From positions 62,001 through 126,000 of the forward strand of contig NZ_JAHBGC010000005.1 of assembly GCF_018390645.1 (NCBI RefSeq): a DNA stretch of 64,000 nt. Direction: 5' to 3'. The translations under genes were made by a program, and so were the position numbers. The stretch's first letter is position 1, and every line of letters begins with the position of its first letter. The stretch comes from Ancylobacter dichloromethanicus (lineage in GTDB: Bacteria > Pseudomonadota > Alphaproteobacteria > Rhizobiales > Xanthobacteraceae). Positions 55,698 through 63,750 of the stretch are shown one piece after another. The notes under the pieces were generated by a model that was given only the letters and a program-made list of their open reading frames with translations, was not told the origin of the DNA and ran no database searches.

Positions 55698-55995
55698 AGT
55701 GTGGAGCATAGGGCGTCCGGCCCTCCTTCACGTTTCCGTGGGTGGGTACCGGCGGGCGCCGCGTCCACCCCTGTGCGTATTGGCGTTGCGGACTCAATGC
55801 TTGGCGCCGGTGCGGCGGCAGAGTATTGCTGCCACGCTCCCGATGCCCCGGCATCTTTGGCCCAACCCGGCTTCATGTTCCGTAACGTCGCCTCTTCTTC
55901 GTTGATCCCCCGCATTCCTCGCGCGGTGATGGCGGGCCTTCCATGGACCGGCCGGGCCCGTTCGCGCCACGGCGCGGGCCACGCCAGGGGGTTCC

Positions 55996-57879
55996 ATGGC
56001 TGAACGTCGCCTCGCCAGTCGCCGATCCTTCCCTTTCGCCGCCGAGATGGCGGCACTGGGCGTGGTGTTCGGGGATATCGGCACCAGTCCGCTCTATGCG
56101 TTCAAGCAAGGACTCAATGCCGTCGGCGGCTCGGGCATTTCCGACGCCGACGTGCTCGGGCTGCTGTCGCTGATCACCTGGGCGGTCATTCTCTCGGTCA
56201 CCATCAAATACGTCATGCTGGTGCTGCGGGCGGACAATGACGGGGAGGGCGGCATCCTTGCCCTCGTGACGCTGCTTGATCTCCATCGCTCCGCGAATGG
56301 CAAGCGGCTGCTCCTGCTCGTCGCGGGCCTCGTCGGCGGCGCCATGCTCATCGGCGACGGCGTGCTCACGCCGGCCATCTCGGTGCTGTCCGCCATAGAG
56401 GGGCTGGAGGTCATCGCGCCGGCGCTCGACCATTGGATCGTCGCCGCCACGGTGCTGGTGATCCTTCTCGTGTTCCTTTCCCAGCGGGCCGGCACCGAGC
56501 GGATCGGCGCCTTTTACGGGCCTGTGATGCTGGCCTGGTTCCTGTCGCTCGCCGCCCTCGGGGTCCACGGCATCGTGCAGGCGCCGCAGGTGGTGGCGGC
56601 GCTCGATCCGCGCCACGGCATCCTGCTTCTCGCCGACCATCCGCTTCTGGCCGGCGCCATCCTCGGCGCCACCTTCCTGGCGATCACCGGCGGCGAGGCG
56701 CTCTATGCCGATCTCGGCCATTTCGGCCGGCCGGTGATCACCCGCGCCTGGCTCGTGGTGGCGATGCCGGCCCTGCTGCTGAACTATTACGGCCAGGGCG
56801 CCAACGCCCTCGTCCACCGCGAAACGGTGCGCAACCCGTTCTACGATCTGGCGCCGGACATGTTCGAGGTGCCGCTGCTCATTCTCGCGACCTGCGCCAC
56901 TGTCATCGCCTCGCAGGCGATCATCACCGGCGTGTTCTCACTGGCGAAACAGGCCATCGAACTTGGCTACCTGCCGCCGATGCGCATCCGCTACACCAGC
57001 GAGCGCAACGACCAGCACATCTATGTGGGACGGCTCAACTGGATCATGATGCTGGCCTGCATCGCCATCGTGGTCTCCTTCGGCTCTTCCGACCGGCTGG
57101 CCTCGGCCTATGGCATCGCGGTGGCGATGGCCATGGTGTCGACCACCATCCTGTTCGTCGCCTATGTGCGCCGCAGCTGGCGCTGGCCGCTGCCGGCGCT
57201 GATCGCCCTCGCCTGCGGGCTGGCGGTGATCGACCTGTCCTTCGCCGCGGCGAACCTCACCAAGCTGCACGATGGCGGCTGGCTTCCGGTCACCATCGCC
57301 GGGCTGGTGCTGGTGATCATGGTATCGTGGCGGCGCGGTCTCGAAGGGCTGGGCATCCAGCAGCGCCGCTTCACCGGGCCGCTCGAAGACTTCGTCGCCA
57401 AGGGGCGCCCGCCCGGCTGCGCGGTGAGCCCGCGCACCGCCATCTTCCTGTCGCGCGGCGGCGCGGTGACGCCGGTGGCGCTGGGGCGGCTGTCGGAACT
57501 GCTCAACGTGCAGTTTGCCCGTGCGGTCATCGTCTCGGTCTGGATCGCGTCGCGCCCGCGCGTGCCGGTGGACGAGCGGGTACGCGTGCTGCCGCTCGAT
57601 TCCGCCCATCTGCGGGTCGATGTGCGCTTCGGCTACATGCAGCAGATCGACGTGCCGGCGGTGCTGGGGCCCGCGCTCTATGCGCAGGGCATCGACCCCG
57701 ACGAGGTGGTCTATGTCATTGGTCACGAGCGCGTGATGCCGCCGGACGACATCCTGGGCGTGCGCGACCTGCTGTCCCATGTCTTCGCCTTTCTGGCGCG
57801 CAATGCCGAACGCTCGGTCGACCGCTTCGGCCTGCCGCGCCCGCGCACCATCGAGATCGGCTATCCGGTGCGGCTCTGA
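55996..57879 (+). CDS. kup: Low-affinity potassium transporter Kup
   Basis: 627-residue inner-membrane K+ uptake protein of the KUP/HAK/KT family. N-terminal GVVFGDIGTSPLYAFKQGLN is the family signature, followed by about 12 helices with LRADNDGEGGILALVTLLDL, GDGVLTPAISVLSAIEGLEV and YYGQGANALVHRET. The C-terminal cytosolic part (about 150 residues) contains HERVMPPDDILGVRDLLSHV. The start is the ATG after AGGGGGTTCC. A 578-nt gap with an operator and hairpin lies upstream. Confidence 0.96.
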   Translation: MAERRLASRRSFPFAAEMAALGVVFGDIGTSPLYAFKQGLNAVGGSGISDADVLGLLSLITWAVILSVTIKYVMLVLRADNDGEGGILALVTLLDLHRSANGKRLLLLVAGLVGGAMLIGDGVLTPAISVLSAIEGLEVIAPALDHWIVAATVLVILLVFLSQRAGTERIGAFYGPVMLAWFLSLAALGVHGIVQAPQVVAALDPRHGILLLADHPLLAGAILGATFLAITGGEALYADLGHFGRPVITRAWLVVAMPALLLNYYGQGANALVHRETVRNPFYDLAPDMFEVPLLILATCATVIASQAIITGVFSLAKQAIELGYLPPMRIRYTSERNDQHIYVGRLNWIMMLACIAIVVSFGSSDRLASAYGIAVAMAMVSTTILFVAYVRRSWRWPLPALIALACGLAVIDLSFAAANLTKLHDGGWLPVTIAGLVLVIMVSWRRGLEGLGIQQRRFTGPLEDFVAKGRPPGCAVSPRTAIFLSRGGAVTPVALGRLSELLNVQFARAVIVSVWIASRPRVPVDERVRVLPLDSAHLRVDVRFGYMQQIDVPAVLGPALYAQGIDPDEVVYVIGHERVMPPDDILGVRDLLSHVFAFLARNAERSVDRFGLPRPRTIEIGYPVRL

Positions 57880-58058
57880 GCGCCGGGTGGATTCATAGCC
57901 GCGCCAGCGTCATCGCTTCGTCACGCCGGCGCCGCCATGTGACGCCAGAAGATCGGCGCGCGTTAATGCTGTGCCGGGTCGCCGAACGTATTTCGCAAGC
58001 CCGCCGGGTCTGCTAGGGCTGCCGGACAGACGGGCACGACAGGGAGGACGGGCACACG

Positions 58059-59147
58059 ATGAAGGGACTGAAGCTGATCCCCGGCTGGCTGCGCGCGCGG
58101 CTCGGCTGGCACACGCTCGGTCTGCTCGCGAGCCTGGTCATCATCGGCATCGCCGTTTTCGTCCTCTACGAGATGCTGCGCAACATCCGTCCGCGCGAGG
58201 TGCTGGAGGCGATCTCGGGCACCGACCCCTGGCGCATCGGGCTGGCGGCGCTGTTCGTGGCCGGCGCCTATTTCACCCTGACCTTCTATGACTGGTTCGC
58301 GCTGCGCACCATCGGCAAGCCGCATGTGCCCTACCGGGTCGCGGCTCTGGCCTCCTTCACCTCCTATTCCATCGGCCACAACATCGGCTTCTCCGCCTTC
58401 ACCGGCGGCACGGTGCGCTACCGCATCTATTCCGCGCACGGGCTCGGCGCGGTGGATGTCGCCAAGCTCTGCTTCGTTACCGGGCTCACCTTCTGGCTCG
58501 GCAACATCGCCATTCTCGGCCTCGGCATCACCGTCGAGCCCTGGGCCGCCAGCGCGGTCGACCATCTGCCGCCCTGGGTGAACCGGCTGATCGGCATCGC
58601 GCTGCTCGCCGGCCTTGCCGCCTATGTCGTCTGGGTCGGCCTCAAGCCACGCCGCATCGGCGTCGGCCAGGGGCACTGGACGGTCACGCTGCCGGGCTCC
58701 AAGCTCACCTTCCTGCAGATCGTGATCGGCATCATCGATCTCTCCTTCTGCGCCGCCGCCATGTATGTGCTGATGCCGCAGCAGCCCTTCATCGACCCGA
58801 TCGCGCTCGGTGTGGTGTTCATCTCGGCGACGCTGCTCGGCTTCGCCAGCCATGCGCCGGGCGGTCTTGGCGTGTTCGATGCGGCGATGCTGGTGGCGCT
58901 GCCGCAATTCGAGACCGAGCCGCTGCTGGGCGCGCTGCTGCTGCTGCGCCTGCTCTATTACGTGACGCCCTTCGCCATCGCGCTCGTCATCATGGGTGCG
59001 CGCGAACTGACGATGAGCCGGCGCCGGCTGGCGGCGGCCAGAGGCGTCTCGCCCGATCCGCTGGCGGCAGCCCCGGTGATCGAGCCGGACGCAGAGGCGA
59101 CGCCGGAAGCGGCCCCCAAGCCCGAACGACGCCGCGCCGCCGGCTAG
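58059..59147 (+). CDS. MprF flippase-domain-like membrane protein (UPF0104)
   Basis: 362-residue membrane protein with about eight helices, matching the N-terminal lipid-flippase half of MprF/UPF0104 family proteins. Signatures are YSIGHNIGFSAFTGGTVRYR (residues about 107-127), FVTGLTFWLGNIAILGLG, and TLLGFASHAPGGLGVFDAAM. The synthase domain that lysinylates phosphatidylglycerol is absent; the C terminus (residues about 330-362) is Ala/Pro/Glu-rich and ends RRRAAG. It may flip a lipid made elsewhere. It is followed by two tandem hairpins and a convergent gene. Confidence 0.85.
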   Translation: MKGLKLIPGWLRARLGWHTLGLLASLVIIGIAVFVLYEMLRNIRPREVLEAISGTDPWRIGLAALFVAGAYFTLTFYDWFALRTIGKPHVPYRVAALASFTSYSIGHNIGFSAFTGGTVRYRIYSAHGLGAVDVAKLCFVTGLTFWLGNIAILGLGITVEPWAASAVDHLPPWVNRLIGIALLAGLAAYVVWVGLKPRRIGVGQGHWTVTLPGSKLTFLQIVIGIIDLSFCAAAMYVLMPQQPFIDPIALGVVFISATLLGFASHAPGGLGVFDAAMLVALPQFETEPLLGALLLLRLLYYVTPFAIALVIMGARELTMSRRRLAAARGVSPDPLAAAPVIEPDAEATPEAAPKPERRRAAG

Positions 59148-59194
59148 AGCATTTTCCGCGAAAGTTGACAGACTTTCGCGACGCGAAAATGCTC
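59147..59194. repeat. Palindromic element 1, imperfect double stem
   Basis: GAGCATTTTC (59147-59156) pairs with GAAAATGCTC (59185-59194), and an inner CGCGAAAG pairs with CTTTCGCG (59157-59164 and 59173-59180) across a 4-nt asymmetric bulge. It starts at the last base of the stop codon of the flippase-like gene and lies between convergent genes; it may also terminate transcription from both sides. Confidence 0.7.
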
Positions 59195-59210
59195 CAGCTT
59201 ATTGATTACA

Positions 59211-59254
59211 GAGCCCTTTCCGATCAGGTGACTCCATCTGATCGGAAAGGGCTC
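59211..59254. repeat. Palindromic element 2, perfect 17-bp stem
   Basis: GAGCCCTTTCCGATCAG (59211-59227) pairs fully with CTGATCGGAAAGGGCTC (59238-59254), with a 10-nt loop. It is 16 nt after element 1. A perfect 17-bp stem is stronger than most terminators. Both elements share the form GAG-C near the ends. Confidence 0.75.
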
Positions 59255-59301
59255 TGGCCGGAGTCGGCCTTTTGAACCGATCCGATTGAACCGCGCGATT
59301 T

Positions 59302-59907
59302 CTAGCGGACGAGATCGGGCAGCAGGCTGCGCATGCTGGACGGCAGCCGGCGGACCTTCACGCCCTTCGGTAGCACGAATCGGGCCGGGTCCTGCGGTGC
59401 GCGCTCCAGTTCGAGCACCTCGAACAGCACCAGCGGCTTGCCGTCGACCGAGGTCGAGGTCTTGAGCACGATACCGTCGGCGGTGATGCAGCTCTCGACC
59501 GGCTGGGCAAGCGCCTTGGTCTCGAACCGCCACAGCTCGCACGCCTCCCCCAGCACTTCGCCGGTGCCGGCGCGGATGCCCTGGCGGTTGGCGTCGGAAT
59601 AGGAAAAGCCCGGCGGCAGGTCCATTTCGACGGCGATACGGTCCATGCCGGGCATGTCCATCAGCACGATCATGTCATGCCGGCCAAGGTCGATCAGGCT
59701 GACCATGCCATTGGACAGATTGTCGCTGTCGATCTCCATGCGCAGGCGCCCCTCATGGTGCGCCACGCTCATCTCGACGCCCTGCGGCGCCCGGGCCCGG
59801 GCGCGGTAGTCGACGCCGGGCGCGGGCATGGGTTCGGCGGCGACCCGGGCGATGCCGAGCGACATTCCGATGCCAAGCATCCAGCAGGCGATCCGGTAGC
59901 GGCGCAT
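59302..59907 (-). CDS. Secreted conserved hypothetical protein
   Basis: 201-residue exported protein: the signal sequence RRYRIACWMLGIGMSLGIAR ends AAEP near residue 26. The mature part has beta-rich segments (GRLRMEIDSDNLSNGMVSLI, DLGRHDMIVLMDMPGMDRIA) and two Cys (CELWRF and SCITADG), resembling DUF4412-like periplasmic proteins. No known enzyme motif. The ATG at 59907 has AAGGGG six nt before it; one at 59925 is less well supplied. It lies 21 nt downstream of ppk2 on the same strand. Role unknown. Confidence 0.7.
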   Translation of the reverse strand: MRRYRIACWMLGIGMSLGIARVAAEPMPAPGVDYRARARAPQGVEMSVAHHEGRLRMEIDSDNLSNGMVSLIDLGRHDMIVLMDMPGMDRIAVEMDLPPGFSYSDANRQGIRAGTGEVLGEACELWRFETKALAQPVESCITADGIVLKTSTSVDGKPLVLFEVLELERAPQDPARFVLPKGVKVRRLPSSMRSLLPDLVR

Positions 59908-59928
59908 CAGGGCCCCTTCAAGCATTCG

Positions 59929-60882
59929 TCAGGCGAGGCGGCGTCCCAGATAGGTACGCCCATCGAGAACGATGGCGGGATCGGGAACACCGACGATTCC
60001 ATCATCCCTGCTCTCATACGGGATTTGGGCCAGGATTTGGCGTATGACGCCCAGCCGCGCCCTCATTTTGTCATTGGCCAGAACCACCGACCAGGGAACC
60101 GGCGACTGGCTCGCCTCGATCATCGCGTCGCGGGCGGCGGAGATGGGTTCCCAGCGGGCCGGGGCGGCGAGATCGACCGGCGACAGCTTCCAGCGCTTCA
60201 GCGGATCCTTGTGGCGCTCATGCAGCCGCATCAGTTGCATCTCGCGCCCGATGTCGAGCCAGATCTTGAACAGGCGAATGCCGTCATCCACCAGCATCTT
60301 CTCGAAAGTGGGCACCTGGGTGAGGAAATGCGCCGTCTGCGCCGGCGTGCAGAACCCCATGACAGGCTCGATGACGGCGCGATTGTACCAGGAGCGGTCG
60401 AAGATCGCGATTTCGCCCCGCAGCGGCAGGTGCGCGGTATAGCGCTGGAAATACCATTGCCCGGCTTCCGCATCGGTCGGCTTGTCGAGGGCGACCACCC
60501 GCACGAAACGCGGGTTGAGGTGCTGCACCAGGCGGTGGATGGTGCCGCCCTTGCCGGCGGCGTCGCGCCCCTCGAAGACAATCACCACCCGCTCATGCTG
60601 CGCCTTGACCCATTCCTGCAGTTTCAGCAGCTCGATCTGCAGGTCCCGCAACTGCTTCTGGTAGGTCTTGCGCTTGGGCCGGTCGCTGTAGGGATAGAAC
60701 CCGCTGCCATAGGCCCGCGCCGCGATCAGCGGGGAAAGCACCGGCGCCTCGACCGAAAATGCGGCGATGGCGGCGGAAAGTTCGACATCGCGACGGCTCG
60801 GTCCGGGCCCGGCGGCGGCGATTTTGGATCCGGCGGCCTTCCCCTTCGGGAAAGGCGAAGATGCCGTGGGCTTCTTCGTCAT
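59929..60882 (-). CDS. ppk2: Polyphosphate kinase 2 family protein
   Basis: 317-residue PPK2-type kinase that transfers phosphate between polyphosphate and nucleotides. Walker A is VFEGRDAAGKGGTIHRLVQH near residue 107, with the lid and second motif FDRSWYNRAVIEPVMGFCTP near residue 168, and VRVVALDKPTDAEAGQWYFQ between them. These are the standard class PPK2 motifs. ATG at 60882 with GAAAGG upstream; a TTG at 60897 is also in frame. Located next to phoR and pstS, consistent with phosphate storage. Confidence 0.93.
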   Translation of the reverse strand: MTKKPTASSPFPKGKAAGSKIAAAGPGPSRRDVELSAAIAAFSVEAPVLSPLIAARAYGSGFYPYSDRPKRKTYQKQLRDLQIELLKLQEWVKAQHERVVIVFEGRDAAGKGGTIHRLVQHLNPRFVRVVALDKPTDAEAGQWYFQRYTAHLPLRGEIAIFDRSWYNRAVIEPVMGFCTPAQTAHFLTQVPTFEKMLVDDGIRLFKIWLDIGREMQLMRLHERHKDPLKRWKLSPVDLAAPARWEPISAARDAMIEASQSPVPWSVVLANDKMRARLGVIRQILAQIPYESRDDGIVGVPDPAIVLDGRTYLGRRLA

Positions 60883-61057
60883 ATGGAAGCCTTTCAACTA
60901 TAACATAAGAAGGCAACGTGCCGGCCGCGCGCAGGTTCGGCCGCCGAAACGATTCGGCTCCGGCCGATCCCCGTGAAGAGCATATCAGTCAAGATCGGCA
61001 CGCTTGCAAAGCGGTGCGGGAAACGTCGTACAAGAAACGTCGGGCAGGAAGTGTGGA

Positions 61058-62362
61058 ATGGCCCTGAGTGAGCCGCGCCAAGTGGCGGAAGATACACTGC
61101 GTGAGCGTCTGGCCGGCGCGCGCTGGATCCTTGCCGCCGCCGCGCTGGGGCTGGGCGGCGCGGCCTGGGTGGGCACGCTCGCGCCGGGCTCGGCGTTCGT
61201 GATCGGAGCCCTCGTCGCGGCCGGGGCGCTGCTGCCGGTCCGCCGGCGCCCGGTCGCCGAGGCCCTTGCCCGTTTCGGTGGTGAGCCAAAGCCGGTGGCG
61301 AGAGCCGAGGAGCGGCTGCCCGCGCTGGTGCGCGCGCTTCCCGAGGCGGCGCTGCTGCTCGACGCGCGTGGCACCGTCCTGGCGGCGAATGGCGGCGCGG
61401 TCGGCCTTCTCGCCAGCGTCCGGGTGGGGGATCCGGTCTCCTTCGCCGTGCGCGTGCCGGAGGTGCTGGAGGCGCTACGCGCCGCGGTGGCCGATGGCAG
61501 CGCACGCCGGATCGAATTCGCCGAGCGGGTGCCGATCGACCGCTGGCTCAGGGCCGACATCGTGCCGATCCGTGCCGGGCTGCTGCGGGAGGGCGCGCGG
61601 ACCGAGGCGGTGCTGCTGAGCTTCATCGACCTCACTCCGCAGCGCCGGGTCGAGCAGATGCGGGTCGACTTCGTCGCCAATGCCAGCCATGAGCTGCGCA
61701 CGCCGCTCGCCTCGCTGTCCGGCTTCATCGAGACCCTGCAGGGCCCGGCCCGCAACGACGCCAATGCGCGCGAGCGCTTCCTCAAGATCATGGGCGAGCA
61801 GGCCCGGCGGATGTCGCGGCTGATCGACGACCTGCTCTCGCTCTCGCGCATCGAGCTCAACGCGCATCTGCGCCCCGAGGCGGCGGTCGACCTCGTCGCC
61901 GTCGTCAGCCATGTGCGCGACGCCCTGGCGCCGCTCGGCCGCGAGCGCGACGTGGAGATCGTGTTCGAGCATCCGGCCGGGGCCGTGGAAGTGCGCGGCG
62001 ACCGCGACGAACTGATCCGGGTATTCGAGAACCTGGTCGAGAACGCGCTGAAATATGGCGGCAGCGGCGGGCGCGTCGAGATCACCATCCTGCGCGAGCG
62101 GACGGATGCCCTCGTGACGGTACGCGACCACGGGCCGGGCATCGCGCCCGAGCATGTGCCGCGCCTGACCGAGCGCTTCTACCGCGTCGACACCGCCCAT
62201 TCGCGCGAACAGGGCGGCACCGGGCTCGGGCTCGCCATCGTCAAGCACATCGTCGCCCGGCACCGCGGCAAGCTAGGGATTGAAAGCGTGCCCGGCACCG
62301 GTTCGACATTCTCGGTACGGCTTCCCAGCGGGCCAGTTGAACAGAAGAAAAAACCTGTTTGA
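61058..62362 (+). CDS. phoR: Phosphate-regulon sensor histidine kinase
   Basis: 434-residue membrane sensor kinase. Two N-terminal helices (about residues 20-60), a PAS-like region (about residues 90-200: LPEAALLLDARGTVLAANGG), the HisKA domain (FVANASHELRTPLASLSGFI with the phospho-accepting His near residue 213) and the HATPase domain with FENLVENALKYGG, DHGPGIAPEHVPRLTERFYR and GGTGLGLAIVKHIVARHRGK. This fits PhoR. It is followed directly by pstS and pstC, with the Pho box between. Start ATG at 61058. phoB lies outside the window. Confidence 0.93.
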   Translation: MALSEPRQVAEDTLRERLAGARWILAAAALGLGGAAWVGTLAPGSAFVIGALVAAGALLPVRRRPVAEALARFGGEPKPVARAEERLPALVRALPEAALLLDARGTVLAANGGAVGLLASVRVGDPVSFAVRVPEVLEALRAAVADGSARRIEFAERVPIDRWLRADIVPIRAGLLREGARTEAVLLSFIDLTPQRRVEQMRVDFVANASHELRTPLASLSGFIETLQGPARNDANARERFLKIMGEQARRMSRLIDDLLSLSRIELNAHLRPEAAVDLVAVVSHVRDALAPLGRERDVEIVFEHPAGAVEVRGDRDELIRVFENLVENALKYGGSGGRVEITILRERTDALVTVRDHGPGIAPEHVPRLTERFYRVDTAHSREQGGTGLGLAIVKHIVARHRGKLGIESVPGTGSTFSVRLPSGPVEQKKKPV

Positions 62363-62376
62363 TCAGATGTTTGGTG

Positions 62377-62404
62377 TGTCATCAAGGCGTCACTGGAAGG
62401 TCAT
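62377..62404 (+). promoter_or_regulatory. Triple Pho-box direct repeat upstream of pstS
   Basis: TGTCAT (62377), CGTCAC (62388) and GGTCAT (62399) occur exactly 11 nt apart, matching the tandem PhoB half-site spacing. They lie 121 nt before the pstS start and just after the phoR stop. Three half-sites form two overlapping PhoB boxes, suggesting strong phosphate-starvation induction of pstS. Confidence 0.78.
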
Positions 62405-62524
62405 AGAACCTTGGTGCCCAAGGGGTATGAGTTCCCTGTGAACCTTGAAACCGCCCTTCGGCCAATCGCGTGTCCGGGTACGTCATCCGTGATGCGCCGA
62501 TCTCCCGACCTAAGGAGAAGACCC

Positions 62525-63565
62525 TTGAAATTCACCCATCTGCTTGGCGCTGCGGCGCTGTCCTTCGGCACCATGTTCTCGGGCGCCACTTTCGCCGCCG
62601 ACATCAATGGCGCCGGTGCGTCTTTCCCGGCCCCGGTGTATCAGGCGTGGGCTGCCGCCTATAAGGAGAAGACCGGCACCGGTCTCAACTATCAGTCGAT
62701 CGGTTCGGGCGGTGGCCAGAACCAGATCGTCAACCGCACCGTCGATTTCGGCGCCTCCGATGCGCCGATGAAGGACGACAAGCTGGAATCCGCCAACCTG
62801 CTGCAGTTCCCGACCGTGATCGGCTCGGTGGTCGCCATCGTGAACCTCGGTGAAGACCACGCGCTGACCCTCAACGGCGCCATCATTGCCGACATCTACC
62901 AGGGCAAGATCACCAAGTGGAACGACCCGAAGATCGTCGCCCTGAACAAGGACGCGAAGCTCCCTGACCTCGCCATCGTGCCGGTCTACCGTTCGGACTC
63001 GTCGGGCACCTCCTTCGTGTTCACCTCCTACCTGTCGTCGGCCAGCGCTGACTGGAAGTCGGGCGTCGGCGCCGCGACCTCCGTGCAGTGGCCGGCTGGC
63101 GCGGGCGCCAAGGGCAATGAAGGCGTTGCCGGCACCGTGAAGAACACCAAGGGTGCCATCGGCTACGTCGAGTTCATCTACGCCGCCGCCAACAAGCTCG
63201 CCACCACCGACCTCGTGAACAAGGCCGGCAAGGTCGTGAAGCCCGGCACCGAGACCTTCATGGAAGCGGCTGCCGCCGCCGACTGGAAGGGTGCGAAGAA
63301 CTTCGCCGCCTCGATGATCGACACCGCCGGCGAAGGCGCCTGGCCGATCACCTCGGCCACCTACATCCTGCTGCCGAAGAACCCGACCAGCGCCGAGCAG
63401 TCGGCCGCTGCCATCAAGTTCTTCGACTGGGCCTACAGCGCCGAAGGCGACGCCATCGCCGAGAAGCTGCACTACATCCCGCTGCCCGACTCGGTGGTCG
63501 CCGAGATCAAGAAGGCCTGGGCCGACGAGGTCAAGGTCGACGGCAAGGCCGTCTGGACCAACTGA
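62525..63565 (+). CDS. pstS: Periplasmic phosphate-binding protein PstS
   Basis: 346-residue ABC substrate-binding protein for phosphate. The start is TTG at 62525 after TAAGGAG (62511-62517), giving MKFTHLLGAAALSFGTMFSG with cleavage after TFAAD near residue 24. The mature part has the phosphate-binding ASFPAPVYQAWAAAY, YQSIGSGGGQNQIVNRTVDF, ASDAPMKDD and the segment VYRSDSSGTSFVFTSYLSSA. Full length. Induced by the Pho box upstream, and followed by a strong hairpin before pstC. Confidence 0.95.
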   Translation: MKFTHLLGAAALSFGTMFSGATFAADINGAGASFPAPVYQAWAAAYKEKTGTGLNYQSIGSGGGQNQIVNRTVDFGASDAPMKDDKLESANLLQFPTVIGSVVAIVNLGEDHALTLNGAIIADIYQGKITKWNDPKIVALNKDAKLPDLAIVPVYRSDSSGTSFVFTSYLSSASADWKSGVGAATSVQWPAGAGAKGNEGVAGTVKNTKGAIGYVEFIYAAANKLATTDLVNKAGKVVKPGTETFMEAAAAADWKGAKNFAASMIDTAGEGAWPITSATYILLPKNPTSAEQSAAAIKFFDWAYSAEGDAIAEKLHYIPLPDSVVAEIKKAWADEVKVDGKAVWTN

Positions 63566-63581
63566 TCCCGACTTGAATACG

Positions 63582-63612
63582 GAAGGGGGCGGCCGCCATG
63601 GCCGCCCCCTTC
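63582..63612 (+). terminator. Strong hairpin between pstS and pstC
   Basis: A perfect 13-bp stem (GAAGGGGGCGGCC at 63582-63594 with its complement at 63600-63612) has a 5-nt loop, 16 nt after the pstS stop. No T-run follows. Such hairpins often stabilise the pstS mRNA and lower expression of the downstream pstC, matching the need for far more PstS than permease. Confidence 0.65.
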
Positions 63613-63750
63613 TCGCCCGCCCCGGCGGATTGTATTTTGGCGGGAACCTCCGACTTCCCTCGCCCGCGACGCCCACGTTCCGTCACAGCACGCCGCCCCT
63701 CAGGCCGAATGCGGCTTCCGGGAGACAAGGCGCTCTAAGGATCAAACGAC

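Larger units (their letters stand above)
55418..55995. other. 578-nt gap upstream of kup, no gene seen
   Basis: This is the longest gene-free stretch in the window. It holds a TetR-type operator (55528-55550), a large hairpin (55645-55697) and a locally AT-richer part (55440-55600). One 167-codon open frame (55500-56003) exists, but it has no recognisable domain, no clear ribosome site and low-complexity composition, so I do not call it a gene. It may hold the promoter region of kup. Confidence 0.6.

Noticed and set aside
55500-56003. 167-codon open frame in the gap upstream of kup
   Set aside because: No domain, no convincing ribosome site, and it runs into the kup start. Treated as non-coding.
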